From contig CAYSZU010000021.1 of NCBI GenBank assembly GCA_964435635.1, positions 1 to 13,819 of the forward strand: a stretch of 13,819 nucleotides of DNA, read 5' to 3'. A model generated the notes under the pieces. The model did no database searches. It had not been told where the DNA came from and was given only the letters and a program-made list of their open reading frames with translations. This DNA is from DAOOOU01 sp964435635. Lineage in GTDB: Bacteria > Bacillota_I > Bacilli_A > RF39 > UBA660. A program made the position numbers and the translations under genes. Of the stretch, positions 7,217 to 13,819 are shown one piece after another; position 1 is the first letter of the stretch, and every line of letters starts with the position of its first letter.

Positions 7217-8851
7217 CTATATTATTTCTACCTTAGAAACATCAAATATATCATTAATCGTTGTTCCTTCTTCGTCATTGTGGGTAAGATCCTCTTCTCG
7301 CTCCTCAATATACTCATACTTAATATTGTTTTTTAGATTGTCTTTATAGTTGTTCTTAGCCTCTTCCCACTCATCAGGAGTAAGGACAATAATTTTAACC
7401 TTAGAATTAACAACGTTATAGAACGTTTGTTCTAGTTTTTTAAGGCTGCCATTTACTAATCGGCCAGCACTTTCGATTTTACCAGTGACGATATAGTATA
7501 AATCAGATGCCGCTACAACTTCCGTATCTACTATTATTCCGTACATCTTCTTGTCTTTAGATTTTAAGGCCGCAATAAACGTTTCCCAATTCTTTACGGC
7601 TTCCTTTTTATAATTTTTAGCCGCTTTCATAAAACAATTATTAATTCGAATCTTCTTATTAGCATTAAAATCATCTTCATAAACCTTTTTTGGATCTATG
7701 GTGTCTTTGTTCTCCTTTAAAATTGCTAGTTTTTCTACTTTTGGCTTTGGTTTTTCTTCTGGTTCCGGTTCGAGCTCCGCCAATATCTCTTGTTTTTGCT
7801 CATCTATAACCTGTTCATCATTTCCATTATGACAATAAGTTAGAAAGCATAACTCGATTAAAGAAAATATATCTGTATTTAAAGAGTTTTTATTAGAACA
7901 ATCAATTAAGTCAGCAGATAATTTAAGATAATCATCAAACGATAAACCTTTTGGCATCAGGCGACGATATTTTACTGCTATTGCTCTTTCTTTTAGTATT
8001 TCTAGCAATTTCTTAATTAAAACACTATAATCCGCACCGTCACTTTTTATTTTTTCTAAAATTTCGATAATTTGTTCAATATCATTTTTTTCTAAAGCAT
8101 TTATTAATTCGCCGGCTTGTTCAACCGAAACTCCGCCATAATTTTCAACAACATCGCAGGCTGTAATCTTTTGTGAAAGAAGCGATAGTTGATCTAAGTA
8201 GCCTAGCGCATCTCTTAGTCCTCCTGTTGATAACATTGCAATCTCGCTAATTGCCTCCGGCTCTATTTCAATGTTCTCGCTCTTACATATTGCTTCAAGT
8301 CGATCAGAAATTGCTTTTTCGCTAATTGGTTTAAAACTAAGAGTTTGGCATCTCGACAGAATCGTAATCGGAACGCTTTGGATATCAGTTGTTGCTAGAA
8401 TAAAGACAACATTAGGCGGCGGCTCCTCCAGCGTTAAGAGCAAGGCGTTAAATGCGTTATTGGTCATCATATGCACTTCATCAATAATATATACTTTATA
8501 TTTCAACTCAGTATTAGCAATTTTTACATTTTCTATTAATTGCCTAACTTCTTCAACCCCGTTATTAGACGCGGCATCTATCTCGATTATATCCGCTGAA
8601 TTCTCAAAAGATAAACACATTTGGCACTTTCCACATGGATTTCCCTTTTTAGAATTAAGGCAATTAATTGCTCTTGCAAATATCTTTGCTGTACTAGTTT
8701 TACCAGTTCCTCTTGGTCCAGCGAAAATATATGCATGCGAAATTCTCCCGTTAACAATCGAATTAACCAGTATCTTTTTTAAGTATTCTTGTCCAACAAG
8801 CTCATCAAAGCTTAGAGGACGATATTTTCGATATAAAACTTTATAATCCAT
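7217..8851 (-). CDS. dnaX: DNA polymerase III subunits gamma/tau
   Basis: DnaX is the motor subunit of the clamp loader and, in its tau form, links the polymerase to the helicase. The 544-residue protein begins with YRKYRPLSFDELVGQ and has Walker A GPRGTGKT (45-52), a zinc site (C64, C73, C76, C79 in CGKCQMC), Walker B IIDEVH (122-127), sensor 1 ILATT (151-155) and SRC (166-168). Domain III ends near 340 and is followed by an acidic/proline/lysine linker (EPEPEEKPKPKVEK) and a tau-specific C-terminal domain, so a full tau protein is encoded. AAGGTGG seven bases before the ATG fixes the start. I see no convincing programmed frameshift site at the tau/gamma boundary. It heads the dnaX-ebfC-recR block. 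Confidence 0.98.
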   Translation of the reverse strand: MDYKVLYRKYRPLSFDELVGQEYLKKILVNSIVNGRISHAYIFAGPRGTGKTSTAKIFARAINCLNSKKGNPCGKCQMCLSFENSADIIEIDAASNNGVEEVRQLIENVKIANTELKYKVYIIDEVHMMTNNAFNALLLTLEEPPPNVVFILATTDIQSVPITILSRCQTLSFKPISEKAISDRLEAICKSENIEIEPEAISEIAMLSTGGLRDALGYLDQLSLLSQKITACDVVENYGGVSVEQAGELINALEKNDIEQIIEILEKIKSDGADYSVLIKKLLEILKERAIAVKYRRLMPKGLSFDDYLKLSADLIDCSNKNSLNTDIFSLIELCFLTYCHNGNDEQVIDEQKQEILAELEPEPEEKPKPKVEKLAILKENKDTIDPKKVYEDDFNANKKIRINNCFMKAAKNYKKEAVKNWETFIAALKSKDKKMYGIIVDTEVVAASDLYYIVTGKIESAGRLVNGSLKKLEQTFYNVVNSKVKIIVLTPDEWEEAKNNYKDNLKNNIKYEYIEEREEDLTHNDEEGTTINDIFDVSKVEII

Positions 8852-8872
8852 AGCAAGTCCACCTTCTCTTTA

Positions 8873-8881
8873 ATTATAACA
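8873..8881 (-). promoter_or_regulatory. Possible extended -10 promoter before dnaX
   Basis: The minus strand reads TGTTATAAT, an extended -10 element (TGn-TATAAT, hexamer 8878-8873), in the 43-bp gap between tadA and dnaX. No good -35 is visible at the usual distance. A start near 8866 would leave a leader of about 15 nt beginning next to the ribosome binding site. dnaX may instead, or also, be read from the SRP RNA/tadA promoter. Confidence 0.4.
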
Positions 8882-8894
8882 TATCAAAGGTTTA

Positions 8895-9308
8895 TTAGCG
8901 TATTTTTTGGAATAATTTTTGAAATGTTTTTTTATATTTTTGTTCATATTCTCGGTTTACTATTTTTTCGAAATTCGTCGTGTTATTACAAGCTTCTTCT
9001 TTGCTATTTTCTATTAAATAAAACACTTTTTTTATTCTTGAAGCTTCAATAATTGCCCGGCACATCTTACAAGGAGCTAGCGTTACATACATTTCACAAT
9101 TATTTAAACGCCAATCACCGATTTTTTTATTTGCTTGTTTTATAGCTATTATTTCAGCATGAGCAAGGACATCTTTATTTGTTTCTCGCAGATTATACCC
9201 GCGCGCAACTATTTTACCTTGGCAAACTATTAAACAACCAACCGGAATTTCTTCCTTTTCATACGCTTTTTTTGAAAGTGCAATTAATTCATCTAAATAT
9301 TTTTTCAT
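8895..9308 (-). CDS. tadA: tRNA-specific adenosine deaminase TadA
   Basis: TadA converts A34 to inosine in tRNA-Arg(ACG) so that it reads CGU, CGC and CGA. The 137-residue protein has the zinc-deaminase signatures HAE (H50, E52 as proton shuttle) and PCKMC (C80, C83), with the preceding strand MYVTL. It is divergent: the usual LEPC is LAPC, the usual CxGA after the second cysteine is CRAI, and the GAxGS-like loop after the next strand is replaced by a Glu/Asn/Thr-rich segment (about 100-113). I chose the ATG at 9308, with AGAGGT four bases before it; an ATG one codon earlier is too close. An upstream in-frame ATG at 9335 lies in the SRP RNA and is rejected. Upstream neighbour is the SRP RNA gene; dnaX follows. 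Other deaminases of the family are possible but context favours TadA. Confidence 0.9.
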   Translation of the reverse strand: MKKYLDELIALSKKAYEKEEIPVGCLIVCQGKIVARGYNLRETNKDVLAHAEIIAIKQANKKIGDWRLNNCEMYVTLAPCKMCRAIIEASRIKKVFYLIENSKEEACNNTTNFEKIVNREYEQKYKKTFQKLFQKIR

Positions 9309-9321
9309 CATTACCTCTATT

Positions 9322-9399
9322 AAAAAGGCGCACACAAACAGGGATTGTTATGGCTGCTATCTTCCGATCCTGACCAGGTTCCAATATGTTTGTTGCACC
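9322..9399 (-). ncRNA. ffs: Small signal recognition particle RNA (4.5S type)
   Basis: This is the RNA scaffold of the signal recognition particle, which binds Ffh and targets membrane proteins. The minus strand contains the helix-8 core: GGTCAGG, then ATC-GGAA-GAT (GGAA tetraloop on a 3-bp stem), then AGCAGCC. These are the Ffh-binding symmetric loop strands seen in E. coli 4.5S RNA (GGTCAGG and AGCAGCC). The ends pair as GGTGC...ACAAACA (from 9399) with TGTTTGT...GCGCC (to 9327), closing a single long hairpin followed by five U residues (9326-9322) that can act as terminator. At about 78 nt it is the compact form without an Alu domain, unlike the about 270-nt RNA of B. subtilis. In B. subtilis this gene lies between tadA and dnaX; here it is upstream of tadA. 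Confidence 0.93.
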
Positions 9400-9405
9400 T
9401 CGTAA

Positions 9406-9434
9406 ATATTACCATTTTTTAATTAACGTTGCAA
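9406..9434 (-). promoter_or_regulatory. Promoter of the SRP RNA gene
   Basis: On the minus strand -35 TTGCAA (9434-9429) and -10 TAATAT (9411-9406) are separated by exactly 17 bp, and the expected start falls at 9400-9398, where the closing stem of the SRP RNA begins. The agreement between promoter spacing and the RNA 5' end supports both calls. The parS site nearest to it ends only 8 bp upstream of the -35 box, where an UP element would lie. This is the only clear promoter for tadA as well. Confidence 0.75.
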
Positions 9435-9442
9435 CTTTTATA

Positions 9443-9458
9443 TGTTTCACGTGGAACA
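9443..9458. promoter_or_regulatory. parS site 1 (ParB/Spo0J binding site)
   Basis: TGTTTCACGTGGAACA; its complement, TGTTCCACGTGAAACA, fits the B. subtilis parS consensus TGTTNCACGTGAAACA exactly. ParB (Spo0J) loads here as a CTP-dependent clamp to organise and segregate the origin region. Closest of the four to the SRP RNA promoter. Confidence 0.95.
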
Positions 9459-9476
9459 TAGTAAATATTAAGACAA

Positions 9477-9492
9477 TGTTTCACGTGGAACA
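9477..9492. promoter_or_regulatory. parS site 2
   Basis: Same 16-mer and same orientation as site 1 (TGTTTCACGTGGAACA), starting 34 bp further on with an unrelated AT-rich 18-bp spacer between them. Confidence 0.95.
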
Positions 9493-9510
9493 TAGCGTTT
9501 TTTGTTTTAA

Positions 9511-9526
9511 TGTTTCACGTGGAACA
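9511..9526. promoter_or_regulatory. parS site 3
   Basis: Third identical 16-mer in the same orientation, again starting 34 bp after the previous one. The 18-bp spacer (9493-9510) is T-rich and unlike the other spacers, so the motif and not a longer repeat unit is conserved. Confidence 0.95.
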
Positions 9527-9529
9527 TAT

Positions 9530-9564
9530 AAATAAGAAAGGAATGTTTCACGTGAAACATTCCT
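9530..9564 (-). terminator. Probable gyrA terminator built on parS site 4
   Basis: A perfect 26-bp palindrome at 9539-9564 has the half-site AGGAATGTTTCAC. In the gyrA transcript it forms an 11-bp stem with an ACGU loop, followed by the U-rich UUCUUAUUU. It starts two bases after the gyrA stop. The layout fits an intrinsic terminator, although the tract is interrupted by C and A and the stem is only moderately GC-rich. Confidence 0.6.
9544..9559. promoter_or_regulatory. parS site 4, perfectly palindromic
   Basis: TGTTTCACGTGAAACA is a fully symmetric parS, 33 bp after site 3. It differs from the other three at one position (GTGAAAC for GTGGAAC), which makes it symmetric, and it is the core of a longer 26-bp palindrome that begins two bases after the gyrA stop codon. 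Confidence 0.95.
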
Positions 9565-9566
9565 AA

Positions 9567-12008
9567 CTATTCTTCGCTCTCTTCTTTTTCTTCTTTAAGA
9601 ACGATACTTATTGTTGATAACTTTTGGTTTTCTTTTAAGTTTATGAGTCTAACCCCTTGCGTTACTCTACTTAAAACGTTTATTTGGTCAAGAGCCATTC
9701 GCATTATCATTCCAGAATCGGTGATAATAACGACGTCGTGATTTTCTTTAACTATTTTAAAAGTAACTATTGCGCCGTTTTTATCGGTTACGTTTAAAGC
9801 TTTAACACCCTTGCTGCCTCGCTTAGTCTTTCGATATTCACTAACCTTAGTTTGCTTACCGTAACCTTTTTCTGTTGCTACTAATACTATGTCTTCCTCG
9901 GTGCATATCTCAGCCCCAATACACTTAGCATCCGTTAAACTAATACCTTTAACGCCGCTAGCAGTTCGGCCCATTGATCTAATTTCTGTTTCATCAAATT
10001 TAACCATTTTGCCAGCGCTTGAACCGAGAAGAACAACGTCATTACCTTTTGTTTTACGAACTGCAATAAGCTCGTCCTCCGGTCTTAAAGTTATACATAT
10101 TTTCCCGTTACTTCTAATGCTATCAAAGTCTTCAAGTGGCGTTTTCTTTATAATTCCGCTCTTCGTAGCAAATAGTAAATATTTATATTCGTCATTAGCA
10201 CCAATTTTAATAATTGAGTTAATTGACTCATCCTTATCAACTTGTAATAAATTTACGATTGGTAATCCTTTGGCTTGTCTTCCGTATTCAGGAATCTCAT
10301 AACCTTTGATTCGATATACTTTTCCTTTAGTCGTAAAGAATAGAACATAATCGTGGGTTGATAAGTTAAGCATGTGTTCAACAAAATCTTCATCATTAGT
10401 AGACATTCCCTTAATGCCTACACCACCTCTGTTTTGAGAACGATATGAATTAGTTGTTGCACGTTTTATATATCCCTTATTTGTTAAAGTAATAATAATA
10501 TTCTCTATTGGGATTAAAGACTCATCCTCAATGTACTCAATTGAAGTCATATCGATGATTGTTTTACGATCATCACCGTATCTATTTTTTATTTCTAACA
10601 TTTCCGTCTTTATGATTGTTAGAACTTTTTCTTCACTTGCTAGGATTGATCTGAACTCTTCGATTCGTTTCATTAATTCAGCAAGTTCATTTTCTATTTT
10701 TCCTCTTTCAAGACCAGTTAATCTTCTTAACTTCATCTCTAGTATAGCTTGTGATTGAATTTCATCAAGACCGAACGTTTGTTCTAACTTGGTCGCAGCT
10801 TCCTTGTCTCCGTTAGCTGCTTTAATAATCCGGATGATCTCATCAATATTATCTAAAGCAATTTTTAAGCCTTCAAGAATATGCGCTCTGTTTTCGGCCT
10901 TTTCTAAGTCGTCTTTAGTCCGACGAATTATAATTACTTTTTGAAAATCAACATAATATTTTAAAATTTCAGAAAGTCCTAATGTCATTGGCCTTCCATC
11001 AACTAGCATTAAGAAATTTATACCATAAGATATTTGTAATTGCGTATGTTTATATAAATTATTTAATAATACGTTAGCATTAGCTTCTTTTTTCAAATCG
11101 ATTACGATTCTTATTCCTTCTAAAGCTGATTCGTCATTTAGGTTGGCGATGCCTTCAATTACCTTATCTCTTACTAATTCAGCAATTCTAGTAATTAATG
11201 CTGATTTTTTAACTTGGTAAGGTATTTCAGTAATAATTATTCTATTTTTGCCGTGATGCTCCTCAATATCTGCTTTTGCCCGAATAGTAATTGAGCCTCG
11301 CCCTGTTTCGTAAGCCCTTTTTATTCCACTATTACCAAGAATCGTTCCTGCTGTTGGAAAATCTGGGCCTTTAATATAATTCATTAATTCTAGAACAGAA
11401 ATATCAGGATTGTCTATATAAGCAACACATCCATCAATTACTTCCCCTAAATTATGGGGTGGAATATTTGTTGCCATCCCAACTGCAATTCCCATATTAC
11501 CATTTACTAAAATGTTTGGAAAACGACTTGGCAGAACTGTTGGTTCTTTTCTTTGACCATCATAATTTTCTGTGAAATCTACTGTATTACGATTAATTTC
11601 TTTTAACAGTTCCATCGAAATTTTCGACAGTCTTGCTTCGGTATAACGACTGGCTGCTTCAGGATCGCCATCTATTGAACCAAAGTTACCATGACCATCA
11701 ACTAATGTATGACGGTAAGTAAAATCTTGAGCCATTCGAACCATCGATTCATATATTGACGAATCACCATGAGGATGATAATGTCCCATTACCGCTCCAA
11801 CGGCATTTGCGCTCTTCTGGTGCTTCTTATCTGGTGCCATACCTTCTTCATACATTGTGTATAAAATTCTTCTGTGAACAGGCTTTAATCCATCTCTAAC
11901 GTCAGGTATTGCCCGCGAAACAATTACGCTCATAGAATAATCTAAGAAGGAAGCTTTCATTTCGTCGGATATATTATGTATTACTAAGTTTTCTTTTTTT
12001 TCTTCCAT
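9567..12008 (-). CDS. gyrA: DNA gyrase subunit A
   Basis: GyrA carries the DNA cleavage and religation site of gyrase, which introduces negative supercoils. The 813-residue product has the full architecture: the winged-helix/tower region with catalytic Y122 in SRYTEARL, the quinolone region HPHGDSSIYE with Ser83 and Glu87 (the drug-susceptible state in E. coli numbering), IAVGMATNIPPHN, a coiled coil (about 355-480) and a C-terminal beta-pinwheel. The GyrA box reads QNRGGVG (525-531), which marks it as gyrase, not ParC, but has valine at the usually basic sixth position. The tail is short and acidic (KEEKEESEE). I chose the ATG at 12008, with AGGGG nine bases upstream; it also gives E. coli-like numbering. 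An ATG at 12017 directly abuts the AGGGG. gyrB ends 12 bp upstream, forming one operon. A parS-containing palindrome follows the stop. Confidence 0.97.
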   Translation of the reverse strand: MEEKKENLVIHNISDEMKASFLDYSMSVIVSRAIPDVRDGLKPVHRRILYTMYEEGMAPDKKHQKSANAVGAVMGHYHPHGDSSIYESMVRMAQDFTYRHTLVDGHGNFGSIDGDPEAASRYTEARLSKISMELLKEINRNTVDFTENYDGQRKEPTVLPSRFPNILVNGNMGIAVGMATNIPPHNLGEVIDGCVAYIDNPDISVLELMNYIKGPDFPTAGTILGNSGIKRAYETGRGSITIRAKADIEEHHGKNRIIITEIPYQVKKSALITRIAELVRDKVIEGIANLNDESALEGIRIVIDLKKEANANVLLNNLYKHTQLQISYGINFLMLVDGRPMTLGLSEILKYYVDFQKVIIIRRTKDDLEKAENRAHILEGLKIALDNIDEIIRIIKAANGDKEAATKLEQTFGLDEIQSQAILEMKLRRLTGLERGKIENELAELMKRIEEFRSILASEEKVLTIIKTEMLEIKNRYGDDRKTIIDMTSIEYIEDESLIPIENIIITLTNKGYIKRATTNSYRSQNRGGVGIKGMSTNDEDFVEHMLNLSTHDYVLFFTTKGKVYRIKGYEIPEYGRQAKGLPIVNLLQVDKDESINSIIKIGANDEYKYLLFATKSGIIKKTPLEDFDSIRSNGKICITLRPEDELIAVRKTKGNDVVLLGSSAGKMVKFDETEIRSMGRTASGVKGISLTDAKCIGAEICTEEDIVLVATEKGYGKQTKVSEYRKTKRGSKGVKALNVTDKNGAIVTFKIVKENHDVVIITDSGMIMRMALDQINVLSRVTQGVRLINLKENQKLSTISIVLKEEKEESEE

Positions 12009-12020
12009 TACTCTCATCCC

Positions 12021-13819
12021 CTATACATCTAGATTTTTAACGTTTAAAGCGTTATCTTCAATAAATTTTCGACGCGGTTCTACATCTTCACCCATTAAAA
12101 TTTGAAAAGTCTCATCTGCTTTCATCGAGTCCTCCAAATTAATCTTAACTAACTGCCTTGAATCTATATGCATCGTAGTTTGACGCAATTCATGGGCATC
12201 CATTTCACCAAGACCTTTCAATCGCCCAATTTCCGGACGAGGAGTTGGTGGTAAAGTTGCCAAATACTGATCGCGTTCAAATTCATTTAAAACATATTTA
12301 GTTGTCTTCCCGTGTTTTATAGAAAACAAAGGAGGCTGAGCGGCATATATATGACCTTCTTCAACCAAAGGTTTAAAATATCGATAAAAGAACGTTAATA
12401 GTAAGGTTCGAATATGAGCCCCATCAACATCTGCATCTGTCATAATGATTATTTTATTATAGCGTAGTTTTGCAAGATTAAACTCATCGCCTATTCCTGT
12501 ACCAAAAGCCGTAATCAAGCTTCTTATTTCTTCATTGCCTAAAACTTTATCAAGTCTTGCTTTTTCAACATTGATAATTTTTCCTCTGATTGGCAAAACA
12601 GCTTGATTTTCTGAATTTCTTCCTTGTTTAGCTGGACCAGCCGCACTATCACCCTCAACAATGAATATTTCAGCATGAGTTGGATCTTTAGTACTGCAAT
12701 CTGTTAGTTTTCCCCATTGATTAGTAAGTTCTAGCCCACCTTTTCTTCTTGTTAACTCGCGGGCTTTTTTTGCAGCCATTCGTGCTCGAGCTGCAGCTAG
12801 AGATTTTTCAATAATAATTTTAGCCTGATCAGGATTTTCTAATAAAAACCTTTCCAGTCCATTACCAAAAACATCGTCCGCAATTTTTCTTACTTCCATA
12901 CTGCCTAATTTTGACTTTGTTTGACCTTCAAATTGAGGATCAGGATGTTTACAAGAAATAATTATTGTAATCCCTTCTCGAACGTCTTCTCCTGAAAGCG
13001 ATTCATCATTATCTTTTAAATATTTATTACTTCTAGCGTAACTGTTAATTACTCTAGTTAATGCCCTTTTTACGCCATCTTCATGAGTTCCCCCACTATG
13101 AGTTCGAATGTTATTTGTAAATGAATATAGGTTCTCTGAATAACTATCGTTATATTGCATAGCTACTTCGATTAATATATCATCTTCTTTTCCCTCGGTA
13201 TAAATAATATCTTCATGGATCGGCTTCTTGTTTTTATTTAGAAGCTTAACATATTCTACAATCCCGCCGTTATAAATATACTCATCGCGCTTTTCATCCT
13301 CGCGATTATCAATTAAAATAATTCTAACCCCTTTATTTAAGAAAGCTATTTCTCTTAAACGAAGAGCTAGCGTATCATAATTATAAATTGTTGTTTCTTT
13401 AAATATTTCAGGATCAGCTTTAAAAGATACGGTTGAACCAGTTCGATTAATATCGCATGTATCTATTTTAGTTAAAGGTCCAGTTGAACAACCACCGTTT
13501 TCAAAACGCTGAAAATAAACATTTCCCTCGCGATAAATAGTAACTTCTAACCAACAAGATAACGCGTTTACTACTGAAGCCCCTACTCCGTGTAAGCCTC
13601 CAGATACTTTATATCCGCTGCCCCCAAATTTTCCTCCAGCATGTAAAACAGTAAAGATTGTTTCAACTGTTGATAAACCCGTTTTACTGTTCATTCCAAT
13701 TGGCATTCCTCGCCCATCGTCTTTAACTGTGATTATATTGTTTTTTTCAATAATAATTTCAATATCATCACAATATCCAGCTAATGCTTCATCAACCGCA
13801 TTATCTACTATTTCCCAAA
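12021..13819 (-). CDS. gyrB: DNA gyrase subunit B (partial; N-terminus beyond the window)
   Basis: GyrB supplies the ATPase that drives supercoiling. The frame stays open to the right edge, so 598 residues are visible and roughly 40 N-terminal residues are missing. The GHKL ATPase motifs are clear: WEIVDNAVDEALAGYC (Bergerat N box with its catalytic Glu and Mg-binding Asn), DDGRGMP and GGLHGVGASVVNAL. SFTNNIRTHSGGTHEDG and QFEGQTKSKLG lie in the transducer, and the TOPRIM domain has EGDS, then IIMTDADVDGAHIRTLLLTFFYR. The end (GRLKGLGEMDAHEL...EPRRKFIEDNALNVKNLDV) matches B. subtilis GyrB. The TOPRIM motif reads EGDSAAGPAK where most bacteria have EGDSAGGSAK. ParE is similar in sequence, but the tight link to a gyrA with a GyrA box supports gyrB. 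Its promoter and start are outside the window. Confidence 0.97.
   Translation of the reverse strand, partial: WEIVDNAVDEALAGYCDDIEIIIEKNNIITVKDDGRGMPIGMNSKTGLSTVETIFTVLHAGGKFGGSGYKVSGGLHGVGASVVNALSCWLEVTIYREGNVYFQRFENGGCSTGPLTKIDTCDINRTGSTVSFKADPEIFKETTIYNYDTLALRLREIAFLNKGVRIILIDNREDEKRDEYIYNGGIVEYVKLLNKNKKPIHEDIIYTEGKEDDILIEVAMQYNDSYSENLYSFTNNIRTHSGGTHEDGVKRALTRVINSYARSNKYLKDNDESLSGEDVREGITIIISCKHPDPQFEGQTKSKLGSMEVRKIADDVFGNGLERFLLENPDQAKIIIEKSLAAARARMAAKKARELTRRKGGLELTNQWGKLTDCSTKDPTHAEIFIVEGDSAAGPAKQGRNSENQAVLPIRGKIINVEKARLDKVLGNEEIRSLITAFGTGIGDEFNLAKLRYNKIIIMTDADVDGAHIRTLLLTFFYRYFKPLVEEGHIYAAQPPLFSIKHGKTTKYVLNEFERDQYLATLPPTPRPEIGRLKGLGEMDAHELRQTTMHIDSRQLVKINLEDSMKADETFQILMGEDVEPRRKFIEDNALNVKNLDV

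Noticed and set aside
8080..8095. A7 run in dnaX (codons near 253) as a programmed -1 frameshift site making gamma
   Set aside because: A -1 shift there hits a stop at once, cutting the protein near residue 256, within or before the oligomerisation domain III that gamma needs; no clear stimulatory hairpin is seen.
8271..8846. Open frame of 191 codons on the plus strand
   Set aside because: It lies entirely opposite dnaX, whose motifs are unmistakable, and its translation resembles no family. Other plus-strand frames opposite mfd, ricT, holB, tadA and gyrA are rejected for the same reason.
9309..9335. Upstream in-frame ATG start for tadA at 9335
   Set aside because: It would put the first residues inside the closing stem and U-tract of the SRP RNA; the ATG at 9308 has its own AGAGGT and fits the family start.
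9443..9559. Short direct repeats with 17-18-bp spacers, superficially CRISPR-like
   Set aside because: The 16-bp repeat is an established parS motif and near-palindromic; repeats and spacers are both far too short for CRISPR and no cas gene is near.
9400..9566. Replication origin in the gyrA-ffs gap
   Set aside because: I see no DnaA-box (TTATNCACA) cluster; AT-rich spacers alone are not enough, and parS sites occur near but outside origins.
12009..12017. gyrA start at 12017
   Set aside because: The AGGGG ribosome binding site directly abuts this ATG; the ATG at 12008 has workable spacing and gives the catalytic Tyr the usual number 122.
13704..13706. gyrB starting at the ATG at 13706
   Set aside because: The frame continues upstream to the window edge and encodes the conserved ATPase N box and DDGRG motif, so this ATG is internal.

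Overview
The window is an AT-rich chromosomal segment from a low-GC Bacillota (Bacilli-type) bacterium. All protein genes lie on the minus strand, and their order is a compacted version of the Bacillus subtilis origin-proximal region (gyrB-gyrA, then the SRP RNA/tadA/dnaX/yaaK/recR block, then holB-yaaT-yabB, then pth-mfd). TGA ends pth, ricT and mfd, so the standard bacterial code applies and the TGA=Trp Mycoplasma/Spiroplasma groups are excluded. No sporulation gene is seen; bofA, which follows recR in B. subtilis, is absent. I infer a reduced, probably non-sporulating lineage of Bacilli, perhaps related to Acholeplasma-like or Erysipelotrichia-like groups. The exact taxon cannot be fixed from this sequence alone.

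Layout in transcription order (right to left): gyrB (its N-terminal end runs off the right edge) and gyrA form a gyrase operon. A 231-bp intergenic region follows, holding four ParB-binding parS sites spaced about 34 bp apart, then a sigma-A-type promoter and the small SRP RNA gene. tadA begins 13 nt after the SRP RNA U-tract. Next is a tight cluster dnaX-ebfC-recR-holB-ricT-trmN6-pth-mfd with gaps of a few bases or overlaps. After mfd, a promoter and a T-box leader reading methionine (probable ATG specifier) point left toward a gene outside the window, most likely an aminoacyl-tRNA synthetase such as metS.

Functionally the segment joins DNA topology (gyrase), chromosome segregation (parS), replication (DnaX and the delta-prime clamp-loader subunits), recombination and transcription-coupled repair (EbfC, RecR, Mfd), and translation and RNA upkeep (SRP RNA, TadA, TrmN6, Pth, RicT, T-box).

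The genes are conserved housekeeping genes. The most interesting parts are non-coding: the regularly spaced parS array, the fourth parS being the core of a 26-bp palindrome placed like a gyrA terminator, parS abutting the SRP RNA promoter, and a T-box whose expression platform does not look canonical. I found no mobile element, CRISPR array, tRNA, rRNA or defence system.
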